Shown: piece by piece, positions 24,131-31,466 of the stretch
Layout: each line of letters opens with the position of its first letter
Numbering within the stretch: the stretch's first letter is position 1
Assembly: GCF_023516595.1 (NCBI RefSeq)
Contig: NZ_JAMGBG010000041.1
Coordinates: 1-64,000, forward strand
Length of the DNA: 64,000 bases
DNA from: Streptomyces neyagawaensis
GTDB taxonomy: Bacteria > Actinomycetota > Actinomycetes > Streptomycetales > Streptomycetaceae
Direction of reading: 5' to 3'
The notes under the pieces: generated by a model
Databases searched by the model: none
What the model saw: the letters and a program-made list of their open reading frames with translations, nothing else
What the model was told of the DNA's origin: nothing
Program-made: the position numbers and the translations under genes

Positions 24131-25138
24131 TCATCGGCTCGCGTCGGCGGTCGGGGTCAGGCTGATCCATGTCTTCCCCGCGCGTTCGGTCGCGCCCGAG
24201 AAGGCCTCCTGGGCCTGTTCCAGGGGGAAGCCGGAGTCGATGACGAGGCCGGGGCGGGCCTCGGGGAGTTCGGTGAGGGCGGTGGTGAAATCGCCGGGGT
24301 GGTCGTAGATCATCGAGCCGCGCAGGACGAGCTGTCGGCGGACCACGTCGTCGACGGTGAGCGGCAGCCGTTCCGCGGACAGACCGATGAGGACGACGGT
24401 GGCGCCGGGCGCGCACCGGTCCACGGCGGGGCGCAGGGCGGGCGCGTGCCCGGACGTCTCGAAGACCAGGGTGAAGCCGGTACGGCCGTCGTCGCGCATC
24501 GCGCCCAGCCCTTCGGCGCGCGCCAGGCGGAGGGGGTGGGGTTCGGTGACGACGGGGCGGATGCCGAGACGGGACAGGATGCGGCACACCAGCAGTCCCT
24601 GCGCACCGGCGCCGACGACCAGGCAGCGGTCGTCGGCGGTGACCCCGCTGCGGCGGACGGCGGCCCTCGCCACCGCGTAGGGCTCGGCGGCGGCCAGGTC
24701 GGCGCCGGTCAGGCCCCCGGCCGGAGCGGGGGACAGGGCGGGGGCCGGGTGGGCGAACCGCGCGGGCAGCGCGACGCGTTCGGCGAGGACACCGGGGGCG
24801 TCCAGGCCGACGATCGTGCGGTGCGGGCAGGCCGAGGTCAGCCCGGTCAGGCAGTCGGCGCACCGCAGGCAGGCGTAGTTGGGCTCGATGACGACGCGCC
24901 CGCCCACCGCCCGGTCCCGGACCCGTTCGCCCGCGGCGACAACGCGCCCGAATCCCTCGTGGCCCGGCACCCACGGCAGCGCGGGCGGCACGCGCCCGCC
25001 CCGGAACACGGAGATGTCGGAACCGCACAGCCCGACGCCCTCGATCTCGACGACGACGTCGTCCGGCCCGCAGTGCGGCTCCGGCCGGTCGTCGACGATC
25101 TCGATCCGACCGGGCGCCACGAGGACAGCTGCTTTCAC
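24131..25138 (-). CDS. Zinc-dependent alcohol dehydrogenase (MDR family)
   Basis: A 335-residue medium-chain dehydrogenase, cytoplasmic, expected to oxidise a polyol, amino alcohol or similar with NAD(P). Catalytic zinc ligands lie in GLCGSD and GHEGFGRV; the structural zinc site is CLRCADCLTGLTSAC; the Rossmann motif is VVGAGAQG. The form is closest to threonine/sorbitol dehydrogenase-like members, but the substrate cannot be assigned. Start is GTG at 25138, preceded by GGGAG. An array of 9-bp repeats sits immediately upstream, in the probable leader. It lies downstream of and codirectional with the MFS transporter, with an IclR regulator beyond, so the three may form a small catabolic locus. 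Confidence 0.85.
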   Translation of the reverse strand: MKAAVLVAPGRIEIVDDRPEPHCGPDDVVVEIEGVGLCGSDISVFRGGRVPPALPWVPGHEGFGRVVAAGERVRDRAVGGRVVIEPNYACLRCADCLTGLTSACPHRTIVGLDAPGVLAERVALPARFAHPAPALSPAPAGGLTGADLAAAEPYAVARAAVRRSGVTADDRCLVVGAGAQGLLVCRILSRLGIRPVVTEPHPLRLARAEGLGAMRDDGRTGFTLVFETSGHAPALRPAVDRCAPGATVVLIGLSAERLPLTVDDVVRRQLVLRGSMIYDHPGDFTTALTELPEARPGLVIDSGFPLEQAQEAFSGATERAGKTWISLTPTADASR

Positions 25139-25150
25139 CAGAACTCCCAG

Positions 25151-25237
25151 GACTCACAGACTCACAGGGCTCAGAGGGCTCAGAGGGCTCAGAGGCACAC
25201 AGGGCTTCGAGGGCTCAGAGGCTCACAGGGCTTCGAG
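25151..25237. repeat. Tandem 9-bp repeat array (GGGCTCAGA family)
   Basis: Three perfect adjacent copies of GGGCTCAGA (25168-25194) are flanked by variants: ACTCACAG, GGCACACA, GGGCTTCGA, GGGCTCAGA, GGCTCACA and GGGCTTCGA. The array covers about 87 bp and begins 13 bp upstream of the dehydrogenase start, so it would be in its leader or promoter. The rest of the 274-bp spacer (to 25412) shows nothing else certain. Confidence 0.8.
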
Positions 25238-25412
25238 CCTTCCGGCCACCCCGGCCGCCGGACGCCCGGACCGCCGAGGCGGGCCCCTGAGGGACCCACG
25301 CCTCGACCAGCCGGTGATCCATTTGACGGGCTGAATGATCCGCCCTGCGGTCCACAGAGGGCTGTTCGGCCCTCTGGACCGTCACGTCAGACCATCACGT
25401 CAGACAGCCGCC

Positions 25413-26774
25413 TCAGACCGTCGCCCCCGTCGCGGCCCCCGCCTCCGGCTCCCGTGCGGCCCGCACCTCCGCGGCCCCGGCCCGGTCGTCGCCGCCCAGC
25501 GTCAGCGCGACCAGGAAGGAGATCGCGCAGCCGAGGGCGAGGTACGCGGCGACGAGGCCCCAGCCGCCGCCGGCCCAGATCACCAGGGAGCCGGCGATGA
25601 GCGGGGTGAAGCCGCCGCCGATGGCGCTGGCGAGCTGGTAGCCGACACCGGCGCCGCTGTAGCGGTACTCGGGGCCGAACATCTCGGTGAACAGGGACTG
25701 TTGCACGGAGACGGCCATGTCGTGGGCGACGTTCACGAGCAGCACCGCGCAGACGATGATCGGCACCAGTGAGCCGGACTCCATGGCCCAGAAGTACGGC
25801 ACCGCGCTCGCCACCCCGACGAGGGCGCCCCCGCAGTAGATCCGGCGGCGGCCGAAGCGGTCGGCGAGGTAGGCGAAGGCCGGGATGGTGATGATCGCCA
25901 GACCGCCGACGGCGAGGTTGACGTCGAGCAGGCTGTTCCGGTCGAGGCCCAGTTGGTCGGTGCCGTAGGCGAGCCCGAAGGTGGTCACGCCGTAGAACGT
26001 GAAGAGTTCGACGAACCGCAGGCCGATGATGGCGAAGAAGCCCTTCGGGTTGGACTTCACGGCGGCGACCAGCGGCACGCGCGGCTTGGTGCGCGCGCCC
26101 TTGGCGGCGACCTCCTTGGTGAAGACCTCCGACTCCTCGACCTTCGCCCGGATGACCAGGCCGACGATCACCAGCACCGCGCTGACCAGGAACGGGATCC
26201 GCCAGCCCCAGGCACGGAAGGCCGCGTCGGACGTCGTGCCGGAGATGACCTTGGTGATCAGGGTGGCGAGCAGCAGACCCACGGAGGCGCCGACCTGGAC
26301 GCCGCTGCTGTAGAGGGAACGCCACTTGGCCGGGGCGTTCTCCACCGCCATCAGCGCGGCCCCGCCCCACTCGCCGCCGACCGCGAAGCCCTGCGTGGCC
26401 CGCAGCACCACCAGCAGCGCGGGCGCCCAGAGCCCGGCCTGCGCGTAGGTGGGCAGGACACCGATGAGGGTGCTGGCCACGCCCATGATCAGCATGGTCA
26501 GGACGAGCATCCGCTTGCGGCCGAGCCGGTCTCCGAAGTGCCCGAAGACGATGCCGCCGAGCGGCCGGAAGAGGAAGCCGACACCGAAGGTCGCCCAGGC
26601 GGCGAGGGTGCCGACGGCGGGCGAGGCGCCCGGGAAGAACAGATCGCCGAAGAGGAGACCGGCGACGATGCCGTAGAGGAAGAAGTCGTACCAGTCGACG
26701 ACGGCCCCCATGAAGCTGGCGACCGCCGCTCGTCTGGCGACTCCGGCCCTGGCGGGGCTCTGGGTACTGCTCAT
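25413..26774 (-). CDS. MFS transporter, metabolite:H+ symporter type
   Basis: A 453-residue integral membrane protein with about 12 hydrophobic segments. The N-terminal AVVDWYDFFLYGI and the loop RPLGGIVFGHFGDRLGRKR are typical of the MHS group (relatives of ShiA, KgtP and ProP), which import small organic acids or betaines with protons. Residues 440-453 are a short Ala/Glu tail. ATG at 26774 is preferred over an upstream in-frame ATG at 26840, because GGAG lies just before it and MSSTQSPARAG is a usual start for the family. It diverges from the IclR regulator at 27040, which may control it. Confidence 0.85.
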   Translation of the reverse strand: MSSTQSPARAGVARRAAVASFMGAVVDWYDFFLYGIVAGLLFGDLFFPGASPAVGTLAAWATFGVGFLFRPLGGIVFGHFGDRLGRKRMLVLTMLIMGVASTLIGVLPTYAQAGLWAPALLVVLRATQGFAVGGEWGGAALMAVENAPAKWRSLYSSGVQVGASVGLLLATLITKVISGTTSDAAFRAWGWRIPFLVSAVLVIVGLVIRAKVEESEVFTKEVAAKGARTKPRVPLVAAVKSNPKGFFAIIGLRFVELFTFYGVTTFGLAYGTDQLGLDRNSLLDVNLAVGGLAIITIPAFAYLADRFGRRRIYCGGALVGVASAVPYFWAMESGSLVPIIVCAVLLVNVAHDMAVSVQQSLFTEMFGPEYRYSGAGVGYQLASAIGGGFTPLIAGSLVIWAGGGWGLVAAYLALGCAISFLVALTLGGDDRAGAAEVRAAREPEAGAATGATV

Positions 26775-26833
26775 CTCACACACTCCGTTGGATGCTGCGA
26801 CGACGGGCGAGCGCTCAGGACCGGGCTCCCCTA

Positions 26834-26850
26834 GGTCCATTCAGTGGACC
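26834..26850. promoter_or_regulatory. Palindromic operator candidate for the IclR regulator
   Basis: GGTCCA and TGGACC are separated by TTCAG, 60 bp upstream of the MFS start and 190 bp upstream of the IclR gene. A second copy of the core, GGACC, follows in CCGATCGGACCG. IclR regulators often bind such inverted repeats in divergent spacers. No direct evidence of binding. Confidence 0.4.
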
Positions 26851-27039
26851 GATCGGACCGAGCAGCGGAAACATACGATGCGGGATGACGGCCATCAAGA
26901 GGTGCGGCACAATTCGTGTGGGTCCGTGGTTCACACGGTCCGCAGAGCGGACTACCGTGCACGGAGTACGGACGAACAAGGCGCCCGCGGAGCGAGCGGG
27001 ACGCGCGACGGGGACGGTACGGGGCGGGGAGGAAGCCGC

Positions 27040-27843
27040 GTGGACGACAGGAGCCCGGGGACCGACGGGGACCGGGAGCAGCCCGGCGCCGGCAGCGGAG
27101 GTGTCCGCAGTGTGCGCCGCGCGCTGGACATCCTCAACCTGCTGGGCGAGGACCGTCCGGTCGTCACCCTGCGGGAGATCATCGACGCCACGGGACTCGC
27201 CAAGACGACCGTGCTGCGGCTGGTGCAGACCCTGGAGGAGAGCGGCCTGCTGTGGTCGCACCCCCTCGGCTACACCGCGGGCCCCGGTCTGTGGCGCTGG
27301 GCCTATCTGGCCCGCAGCCAGTGGGAGGTGCCCCGTGAGACCCGCAAGGTCATGCGTGACCTCGCCGACCGCCTGGGCGAGACGGTGAACATCTTCGTCG
27401 CCCGCGACACCCACCGCGTCTGCGTCGCCCACGAGGAGAGCCCGCACCCCCTGCGGCACGTGGTCGACGTCGGCGACGAGCAGCCCCTGTGGGCAGGCGC
27501 CTCCTCCAAGATCCTGCTGCGCGGCGCCTCCGACACCCTGCTGCGCCGGGTCGCCGCCGCCTCCCCGCACGGCGAGTCCTACGCCGAGCGGCTCCGTGCC
27601 CGCGCCGAGGAGGCCGCCCAGAGGGGCTACGCCGTCAGCAGCAGCGAATGGGACGAGGGCCTGACCGCCGTGGCCGTCCCGGTCACGGGCCGCTCCGGCG
27701 GTGTCATCGCCTCCCTCTCGGTCAGCGGCCCGAGCCACCGCTTCCCGTACGAGGCCGTGGAGCACTTCGCCACCGACCTGGCGGACGCCGCGTCCCTCAT
27801 CTCCGCGCAGGGCTTCAGCCACCCGCTGAGCCCCACCCGCTGA
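27040..27843 (+). CDS. IclR family transcriptional regulator
   Basis: A 267-residue DNA-binding regulator. The N-terminal winged helix-turn-helix (about 20-85) contains SVRRALDILNLLGEDRPVVT and ATGLAKTTVLRLVQTLEESG. The C-terminal effector domain has the usual family phrases: ETVNIFVARDTHRVCVAHEE, LWAGASSKILL and EWDEGLTAVAVPV. It probably senses a small organic compound. The start is GTG at 27040, since GGGGAGGAA lies 5-6 nt before it; the frame is open further upstream but that part is Arg/Gly-rich and poor. Divergent from the MFS transporter. Target genes are inferred from position only. Confidence 0.88.
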   Translation: MDDRSPGTDGDREQPGAGSGGVRSVRRALDILNLLGEDRPVVTLREIIDATGLAKTTVLRLVQTLEESGLLWSHPLGYTAGPGLWRWAYLARSQWEVPRETRKVMRDLADRLGETVNIFVARDTHRVCVAHEESPHPLRHVVDVGDEQPLWAGASSKILLRGASDTLLRRVAAASPHGESYAERLRARAEEAAQRGYAVSSSEWDEGLTAVAVPVTGRSGGVIASLSVSGPSHRFPYEAVEHFATDLADAASLISAQGFSHPLSPTR

Positions 27844-27862
27844 ACCGGACTCACCGAACCTC

Positions 27863-27890
27863 GGCCGCTGAACGACGGCCGCTGAACGAC
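27863..27890. repeat. Perfect 14-bp tandem duplication
   Basis: GGCCGCTGAACGAC occurs twice with no gap, just after the IclR stop and directly before the terminator stem. It is probably a slippage product without function. Confidence 0.8.
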
Positions 27891-27935
27891 GTGAGGGGCC
27901 GGGCCGACGCGGTGGGCGTCGGCCCGGCCCCTCAC
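27891..27935. terminator. Very strong two-way terminator
   Basis: A perfect 20-bp stem with a 5-nt loop (arms 27891-27910 and 27916-27935) lies between the stops of the IclR gene and the convergent argG. Confidence 0.85.
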
Positions 27936-27959
27936 GGTCCGGTCCTCTTCGGCGCTCGG

Positions 27960-29414
27960 TCAGTCCGTGCCGAACTCCATGGCGGCGCGGTCCAGCAGCT
28001 CGTCGTCGTCGGAGCCGGTGAACTCGCCGCGCGCGGCGATGGCCTCGGCGCCGCCCTCGGGCATGGTGCCGATCAGCCCGGTCGCGGCGGCCTGCGCGGC
28101 ACCGATCGCGGCGGAGCCGCCCGTGCCGATCAGACCCATCGCGGCGTACTGCTCCAGCTTGGCGCGGGAGTCGGCGATGTCGAGGTTGCGCATGGTGAGC
28201 TGGCCGATCCGGTCGACCGGGCCGAACGCGGCGTCCTCGGTGCGCTCCATGGAGAGCTTGTCCGGGTGGTAGCTGAACGCCGGGCCGGTGGTGTCGAGGA
28301 CCGAGTAGTCCTCGCCGCGCCGCAGCCGCAAGGTGACCTGACCGGTGACGGCGGCGCCGACCCAGCGCTGGAGCGACTCCCGGATCATCAGGGCCTGCGG
28401 GTCCAGCCAGCGGCCCTCGTACATCAGCCGGCCGAGGCGACGGCCCTCGTTGTGGTACTGGGCGAGGGTGTCCTCGTTGTGGATGGCGTTGACGAGGCGC
28501 TCGTACGCGGCGTGCAGGAGGGCCATGCCCGGGGCCTCGTAGATGCCGCGGCTCTTGGCCTCGATGATGCGGTTCTCGATCTGGTCGGACATGCCGAGGC
28601 CGTGGCGGCCGCCGATGGCGTTGGCCTCCATCACCAGGTCGACGGCCGAGGCGAACTCCTTGCCGTTGACGCTGACCGGGCGGCCCTGGTCGAAGCCGAT
28701 CGTCACGTCCTCGGTGGCGATCTCGACCTCGGGGTCCCAGAACCGGACGCCCATGATGGGCTCCACGGTCTCGATGCCGGTGTCCAGGTGCTCCAGGGTC
28801 TTCGCCTCGTGGGTGGCACCCCAGATGTTGGCGTCGGTGGAGTACGCCTTCTCGGCGCTGTCCCGGTACGGCAGGCCGTGCGCGACCAGCCACTCGGACA
28901 TCTCCTTGCGGCCGCCGAGCTCGGTGACGAAGTCCGCGTCCAGCCAGGGCTTGTAGATCCGCAGGTGCGGGTTGGCGAGCAGACCGTAGCGGTAGAACCG
29001 CTCGATGTCGTTGCCCTTGAAGGTCGAGCCGTCGCCCCAGATCTGGACGTCGTCCTCCAGCATCGCCCGCACCAGGAGCGTGCCGGTGACGGCACGGCCC
29101 AGCGGCGTGGTGTTGAAGTAGGCCCGTCCACCGGAGCGGATGTGGAACGCGCCGCAGGTCAGCGCGGCCAGGCCCTCCTCCACGAGCGCGGCCCGGCAGT
29201 CGACCAGGCGCGCGATCTCGGCACCGTAGGTCTTCGCGCGGCCGGGCACCGAGGCGATGTCGGGCTCGTCGTACTGACCGATGTCAGCGGTGTAGGTGCA
29301 CGGGACGGCGCCCTTGTCGCGCATCCACGCGACCGCGACCGAGGTGTCGAGCCCGCCCGAGAAGGCGATGCCGACGCGCTCGCCGGCCGGAAGGGAGGTG
29401 AGGACCTTGGACAT
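27960..29414 (-). CDS. argG: Argininosuccinate synthase
   Basis: A 484-residue cytoplasmic enzyme that joins citrulline and aspartate with ATP to make argininosuccinate, the next-to-last step of arginine synthesis. The N-terminal ATP loop is AFSGGLDTSVAVAW, and blocks such as CGAFHIRSGGRAYFN, GDGSTFKGNDIERFY and GRHGLGMSDQIENR place it in the longer, E. coli-like class. A Gly/Ala-rich stretch (GTGGSAAIGAAQAAATGLIG) near the C-terminus may be a lineage extension. The start is taken as ATG at 29414; in-frame GTG at 29429 and ATG at 29435 are also possible. No Shine-Dalgarno site is visible at 29414, so a short or leaderless message is possible. ARG-box-like repeats overlap the start region. Confidence 0.93.
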   Translation of the reverse strand: MSKVLTSLPAGERVGIAFSGGLDTSVAVAWMRDKGAVPCTYTADIGQYDEPDIASVPGRAKTYGAEIARLVDCRAALVEEGLAALTCGAFHIRSGGRAYFNTTPLGRAVTGTLLVRAMLEDDVQIWGDGSTFKGNDIERFYRYGLLANPHLRIYKPWLDADFVTELGGRKEMSEWLVAHGLPYRDSAEKAYSTDANIWGATHEAKTLEHLDTGIETVEPIMGVRFWDPEVEIATEDVTIGFDQGRPVSVNGKEFASAVDLVMEANAIGGRHGLGMSDQIENRIIEAKSRGIYEAPGMALLHAAYERLVNAIHNEDTLAQYHNEGRRLGRLMYEGRWLDPQALMIRESLQRWVGAAVTGQVTLRLRRGEDYSVLDTTGPAFSYHPDKLSMERTEDAAFGPVDRIGQLTMRNLDIADSRAKLEQYAAMGLIGTGGSAAIGAAQAAATGLIGTMPEGGAEAIAARGEFTGSDDDELLDRAAMEFGTD

Positions 29415-29422
29415 AGGAAGAG

Positions 29423-29450
29423 TATGCACCCCCATGCATGATCATGCAAA
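29423..29450. promoter_or_regulatory. Tandem ARG-box-like operator at argG
   Basis: The stretch contains TATGCA, CCATGCATG and ATCATGCAAA in a row. This closely resembles the ARG boxes described for Streptomyces arginine genes, which are built on CCATGCATG followed by a second ATGCA half. It lies 9-36 bp upstream of the chosen ATG, where bound ArgR would block transcription when arginine is plentiful. Site likeness is seen; ArgR binding is inferred. Confidence 0.65.
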
Positions 29451-29555
29451 GCCCGGTCCGGGTGATACAGCTCCCACCCGACCGCCCCGACGCACCGCCC
29501 CTGCGCACCACCCCGGCACCACCCGGACGACCACCCCCCTCCCGGCCTCGCCCCC

Positions 29556-29939
29556 TCAGGCGTCGAAGCGGCTCCGGGACGCCTCGATGTCGCCGAGGTA
29601 CCGGTGGGTCCAGTCGCACATCGCGTCGACCGTCGCCCGTAGGGCCCGCCCCGGCTCGGTGAGCGTGTACTCGACGCGCGGCGGCACCGTGGGGTGCACC
29701 TCCCGGTCGACCAGGCCGTTGCGCTCCAGCATCCGCAGGTTCTGGGTGAGCATCTTGTGGCTCACACCCTCGACGTCGTCGCGCAGCTCGCTGAAGCGGC
29801 GGGTGCGCTCGCCGAGTGCCTCGATGATCAGCAGCGCCCACTTGTTGGCGATGTCCGCGAAGATCTCGCGGGCCAGCGAGTCCGCGCGCCGCAGATCCGC
29901 GGCCTCCTCGGGCGTGCCCTCGTACTGCTTGGTCACCAT
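29556..29939 (-). CDS. HxlR family transcriptional regulator
   Basis: A 127-residue winged-helix regulator. The core KWALLIIEALGERTRRFSEL, then VSHKMLTQNLRMLERNGLV and a closing PPRVEYTLTEPGRAL, is typical of HxlR/MarR-like proteins that sense aldehydes, quinones or redox stress. No Cys occurs near the N-terminus, so thiol switching of the YodB/QorR kind is unlikely; Cys is present in AMCDWTH. Start is ATG at 29939 with GGGGAA upstream. It diverges from ridA-like 30062, its most likely target. Confidence 0.85.
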   Translation of the reverse strand: MVTKQYEGTPEEAADLRRADSLAREIFADIANKWALLIIEALGERTRRFSELRDDVEGVSHKMLTQNLRMLERNGLVDREVHPTVPPRVEYTLTEPGRALRATVDAMCDWTHRYLGDIEASRSRFDA

Positions 29940-29941
29940 CA

Positions 29942-30010
29942 GGTTCCCCAGTCACCGAAAAGTGCGTTCTTCCTTGTCAGCGGCCACTCTCCTACGGTTT
30001 CCCAGTAACC
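29942..30010. promoter_or_regulatory. Two direct operator-like repeats between HxlR and RidA genes
   Basis: GGTTCCCCAGTCACC (29942-29956) and GGTTTCCCAGTAACC (29996-30010) differ at only 2 of 15 positions and start 54 bp apart, near five helical turns. The second copy also has a GGTT/AACC dyad. The spacing and the divergent genes suggest HxlR binding sites that control both promoters. Confidence 0.5.
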
Positions 30011-30061
30011 ACAAGAGAGCACGAGAGCACGTGCGCCCTGCCCGCAGGAGGAGAAGACAGC

Positions 30062-30469
30062 ATGGCCATCACCCTGGTGAACCCCGCCGGACTGCCCGAG
30101 ACCGGTGTCTACCACCACGTCTCCGTCGCCTCCGGCTCCCGCCTCGTCCACCTCGCCGGACAGGTCGCCTGGGACGCCGACGGCGTCACCGTCGGCGAGG
30201 GCGACCTCGCCGCGCAGGTCGAGCAGTGCTACCTCAACATCGCCACCGCCCTGGCCGGTGCCGGAGCCACGTTCGACGACGTCGCGAAGCTGACCGTCCA
30301 CGTCGTGGACTGGACCCCGGACAAGATGCCCCTGCTCCTCGACGGCATCGCCCGCGCCGCCGCCCGTCTCGGCACGACCCCGGCCCCGCCCGCCACGCTG
30401 CTGGGCGTCGCGGCCCTGGACGTACCGGAGCACCTGGTGGAGATCGAGGCGGTCGCGGTCCTGGGCTGA
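30062..30469 (+). CDS. RidA family protein
   Basis: A 135-residue RidA/YjgF/UK114-type protein. These small trimeric proteins deaminate reactive enamines and imines made by PLP enzymes, or act in catabolic pathways. Supporting blocks are HLAGQVAWDADG, the middle segment QCYLNIATALAGAGATFDDV and PPATLLGVAAL near the end. The Arg that normally binds the substrate carboxylate in archetypal RidA (in an R-x-C-x-E/V context) is not in place; VPEHLVEIEAVAV stands at the C-terminus, which suits a Rid subgroup outside true RidA. An AGGAGGAGAAG ribosome site precedes the ATG. Probably under the divergent HxlR regulator. Confidence 0.88.
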   Translation: MAITLVNPAGLPETGVYHHVSVASGSRLVHLAGQVAWDADGVTVGEGDLAAQVEQCYLNIATALAGAGATFDDVAKLTVHVVDWTPDKMPLLLDGIARAAARLGTTPAPPATLLGVAALDVPEHLVEIEAVAVLG

Positions 30470-30494
30470 CCGGCGCGTCGCCGATACTGGCCCC

Positions 30495-31361
30495 ATGGCG
30501 TCGCCAGAACCGTTCCGGGCCCCGGCGGCCCCCGTGCCGCCGGCCCCGATCACGGCCGACGCGCCGGGGGCGATCCCGCGTCCGCTGCTCACCCAGTCCT
30601 GGCTCGACCTGACGTTCCTGCACTGGGCCGCCGACCCGGCCGACGTCGCGGGCCTGCTGCCGCCGGGGACCGTGCCCGACACCCTCGACGGGGTGACGTA
30701 CGTCGGGCTGGTCGCCTTCCGGATGCACAAGGTCGGCTGGCTGCGCCTTCCCGGTGTGCCCTACCTCGGCTCGTTCCCCGAGACCAATGTGCGGCTGTAC
30801 TCGGTCGACGCGCACGGACGGCGCGGCGTCGTCTTCCGCTCCCTCGACGCCTCCCGGCTGCTTCCGGTCGTGGTGGGCCGGATCGGCTTCCGGATGCCGT
30901 ACCTGTGGTCCCGCATGACGATCGACACGACGGCGTACGGCGTCCAGGGCGTCGCCGGCGACGACTCCAGAACCGGCGCCCGACCCGGCGGCCCCGGCAC
31001 CCTGCGGGGCGGTGTCTCCGTCACCTACACCAGCCGTCGGCGGTGGCCGGGCCCGCGGGGAGCGCACAGCCGTATCACCGTGCGGGTCGGTGAGCGCGTC
31101 GACGAGCCGACGGGGCTGGAGCACTTCCTGACCGCCCGCTGGGGGATGCACGGCGCCTTCTTCGGCCGGCCGATGTACCTGCCCAACGCCCACCCCCGCT
31201 GGCCGCTGCACCGCGCCGAACTGGTCGAGTGCGAGGAGGACCTGGTCGTCGCGGCGGGCCTGCCCGCCCCCACCGGCCCGCCGGTGAGCGTCCTGTACTC
31301 GCCCGGCGTCCCCGCCCGCTTCGGCCGCCCGGCCCGCCCGGCGGGCATCCCCACCCCCTGA
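30495..31361 (+). CDS. DUF2071 (YqjF-like) protein
   Basis: A 288-residue cytoplasmic protein of the DUF2071 family. Family features are LLTQSWLDLTFLHWAADPADVAGLLPPG, then GLVAFRM, FPETNVRLYSVD, RRGVVFRSLDA and a later HPRWPLHRAELVECEEDLV. Function in the family is not established. It begins 25 bp after the RidA stop on the same strand and may share its message. ATG start at 30495. A strong hairpin separates it from the convergent lysyl oxidase gene. Confidence 0.82.
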   Translation: MASPEPFRAPAAPVPPAPITADAPGAIPRPLLTQSWLDLTFLHWAADPADVAGLLPPGTVPDTLDGVTYVGLVAFRMHKVGWLRLPGVPYLGSFPETNVRLYSVDAHGRRGVVFRSLDASRLLPVVVGRIGFRMPYLWSRMTIDTTAYGVQGVAGDDSRTGARPGGPGTLRGGVSVTYTSRRRWPGPRGAHSRITVRVGERVDEPTGLEHFLTARWGMHGAFFGRPMYLPNAHPRWPLHRAELVECEEDLVVAAGLPAPTGPPVSVLYSPGVPARFGRPARPAGIPTP

Positions 31362-31387
31362 CGAACGCGGGCGCCTCCCCCACGCAT

Positions 31388-31422
31388 GACGCACCCCCGG
31401 GTCCGGGACCCGGGGGTGCGTC
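31388..31422. terminator. Strong two-way hairpin
   Basis: A perfect 16-bp stem (31388-31403 with 31407-31422) and a 3-nt loop lie between the stops of the DUF2071 gene and the lysyl oxidase-like gene. Confidence 0.8.
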
Positions 31423-31466
31423 GTCGTGCGATGTGCGTCGTTGTGCGATGACCGTGCGGCCGCCGG

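Noticed and set aside
25151..25237. Coding repeat in a plus-strand frame (RAQRAQRAQ)
   Set aside because: The surrounding plus-strand frame is antisense to the dehydrogenase and lacks domains; the repeats lie in a spacer.
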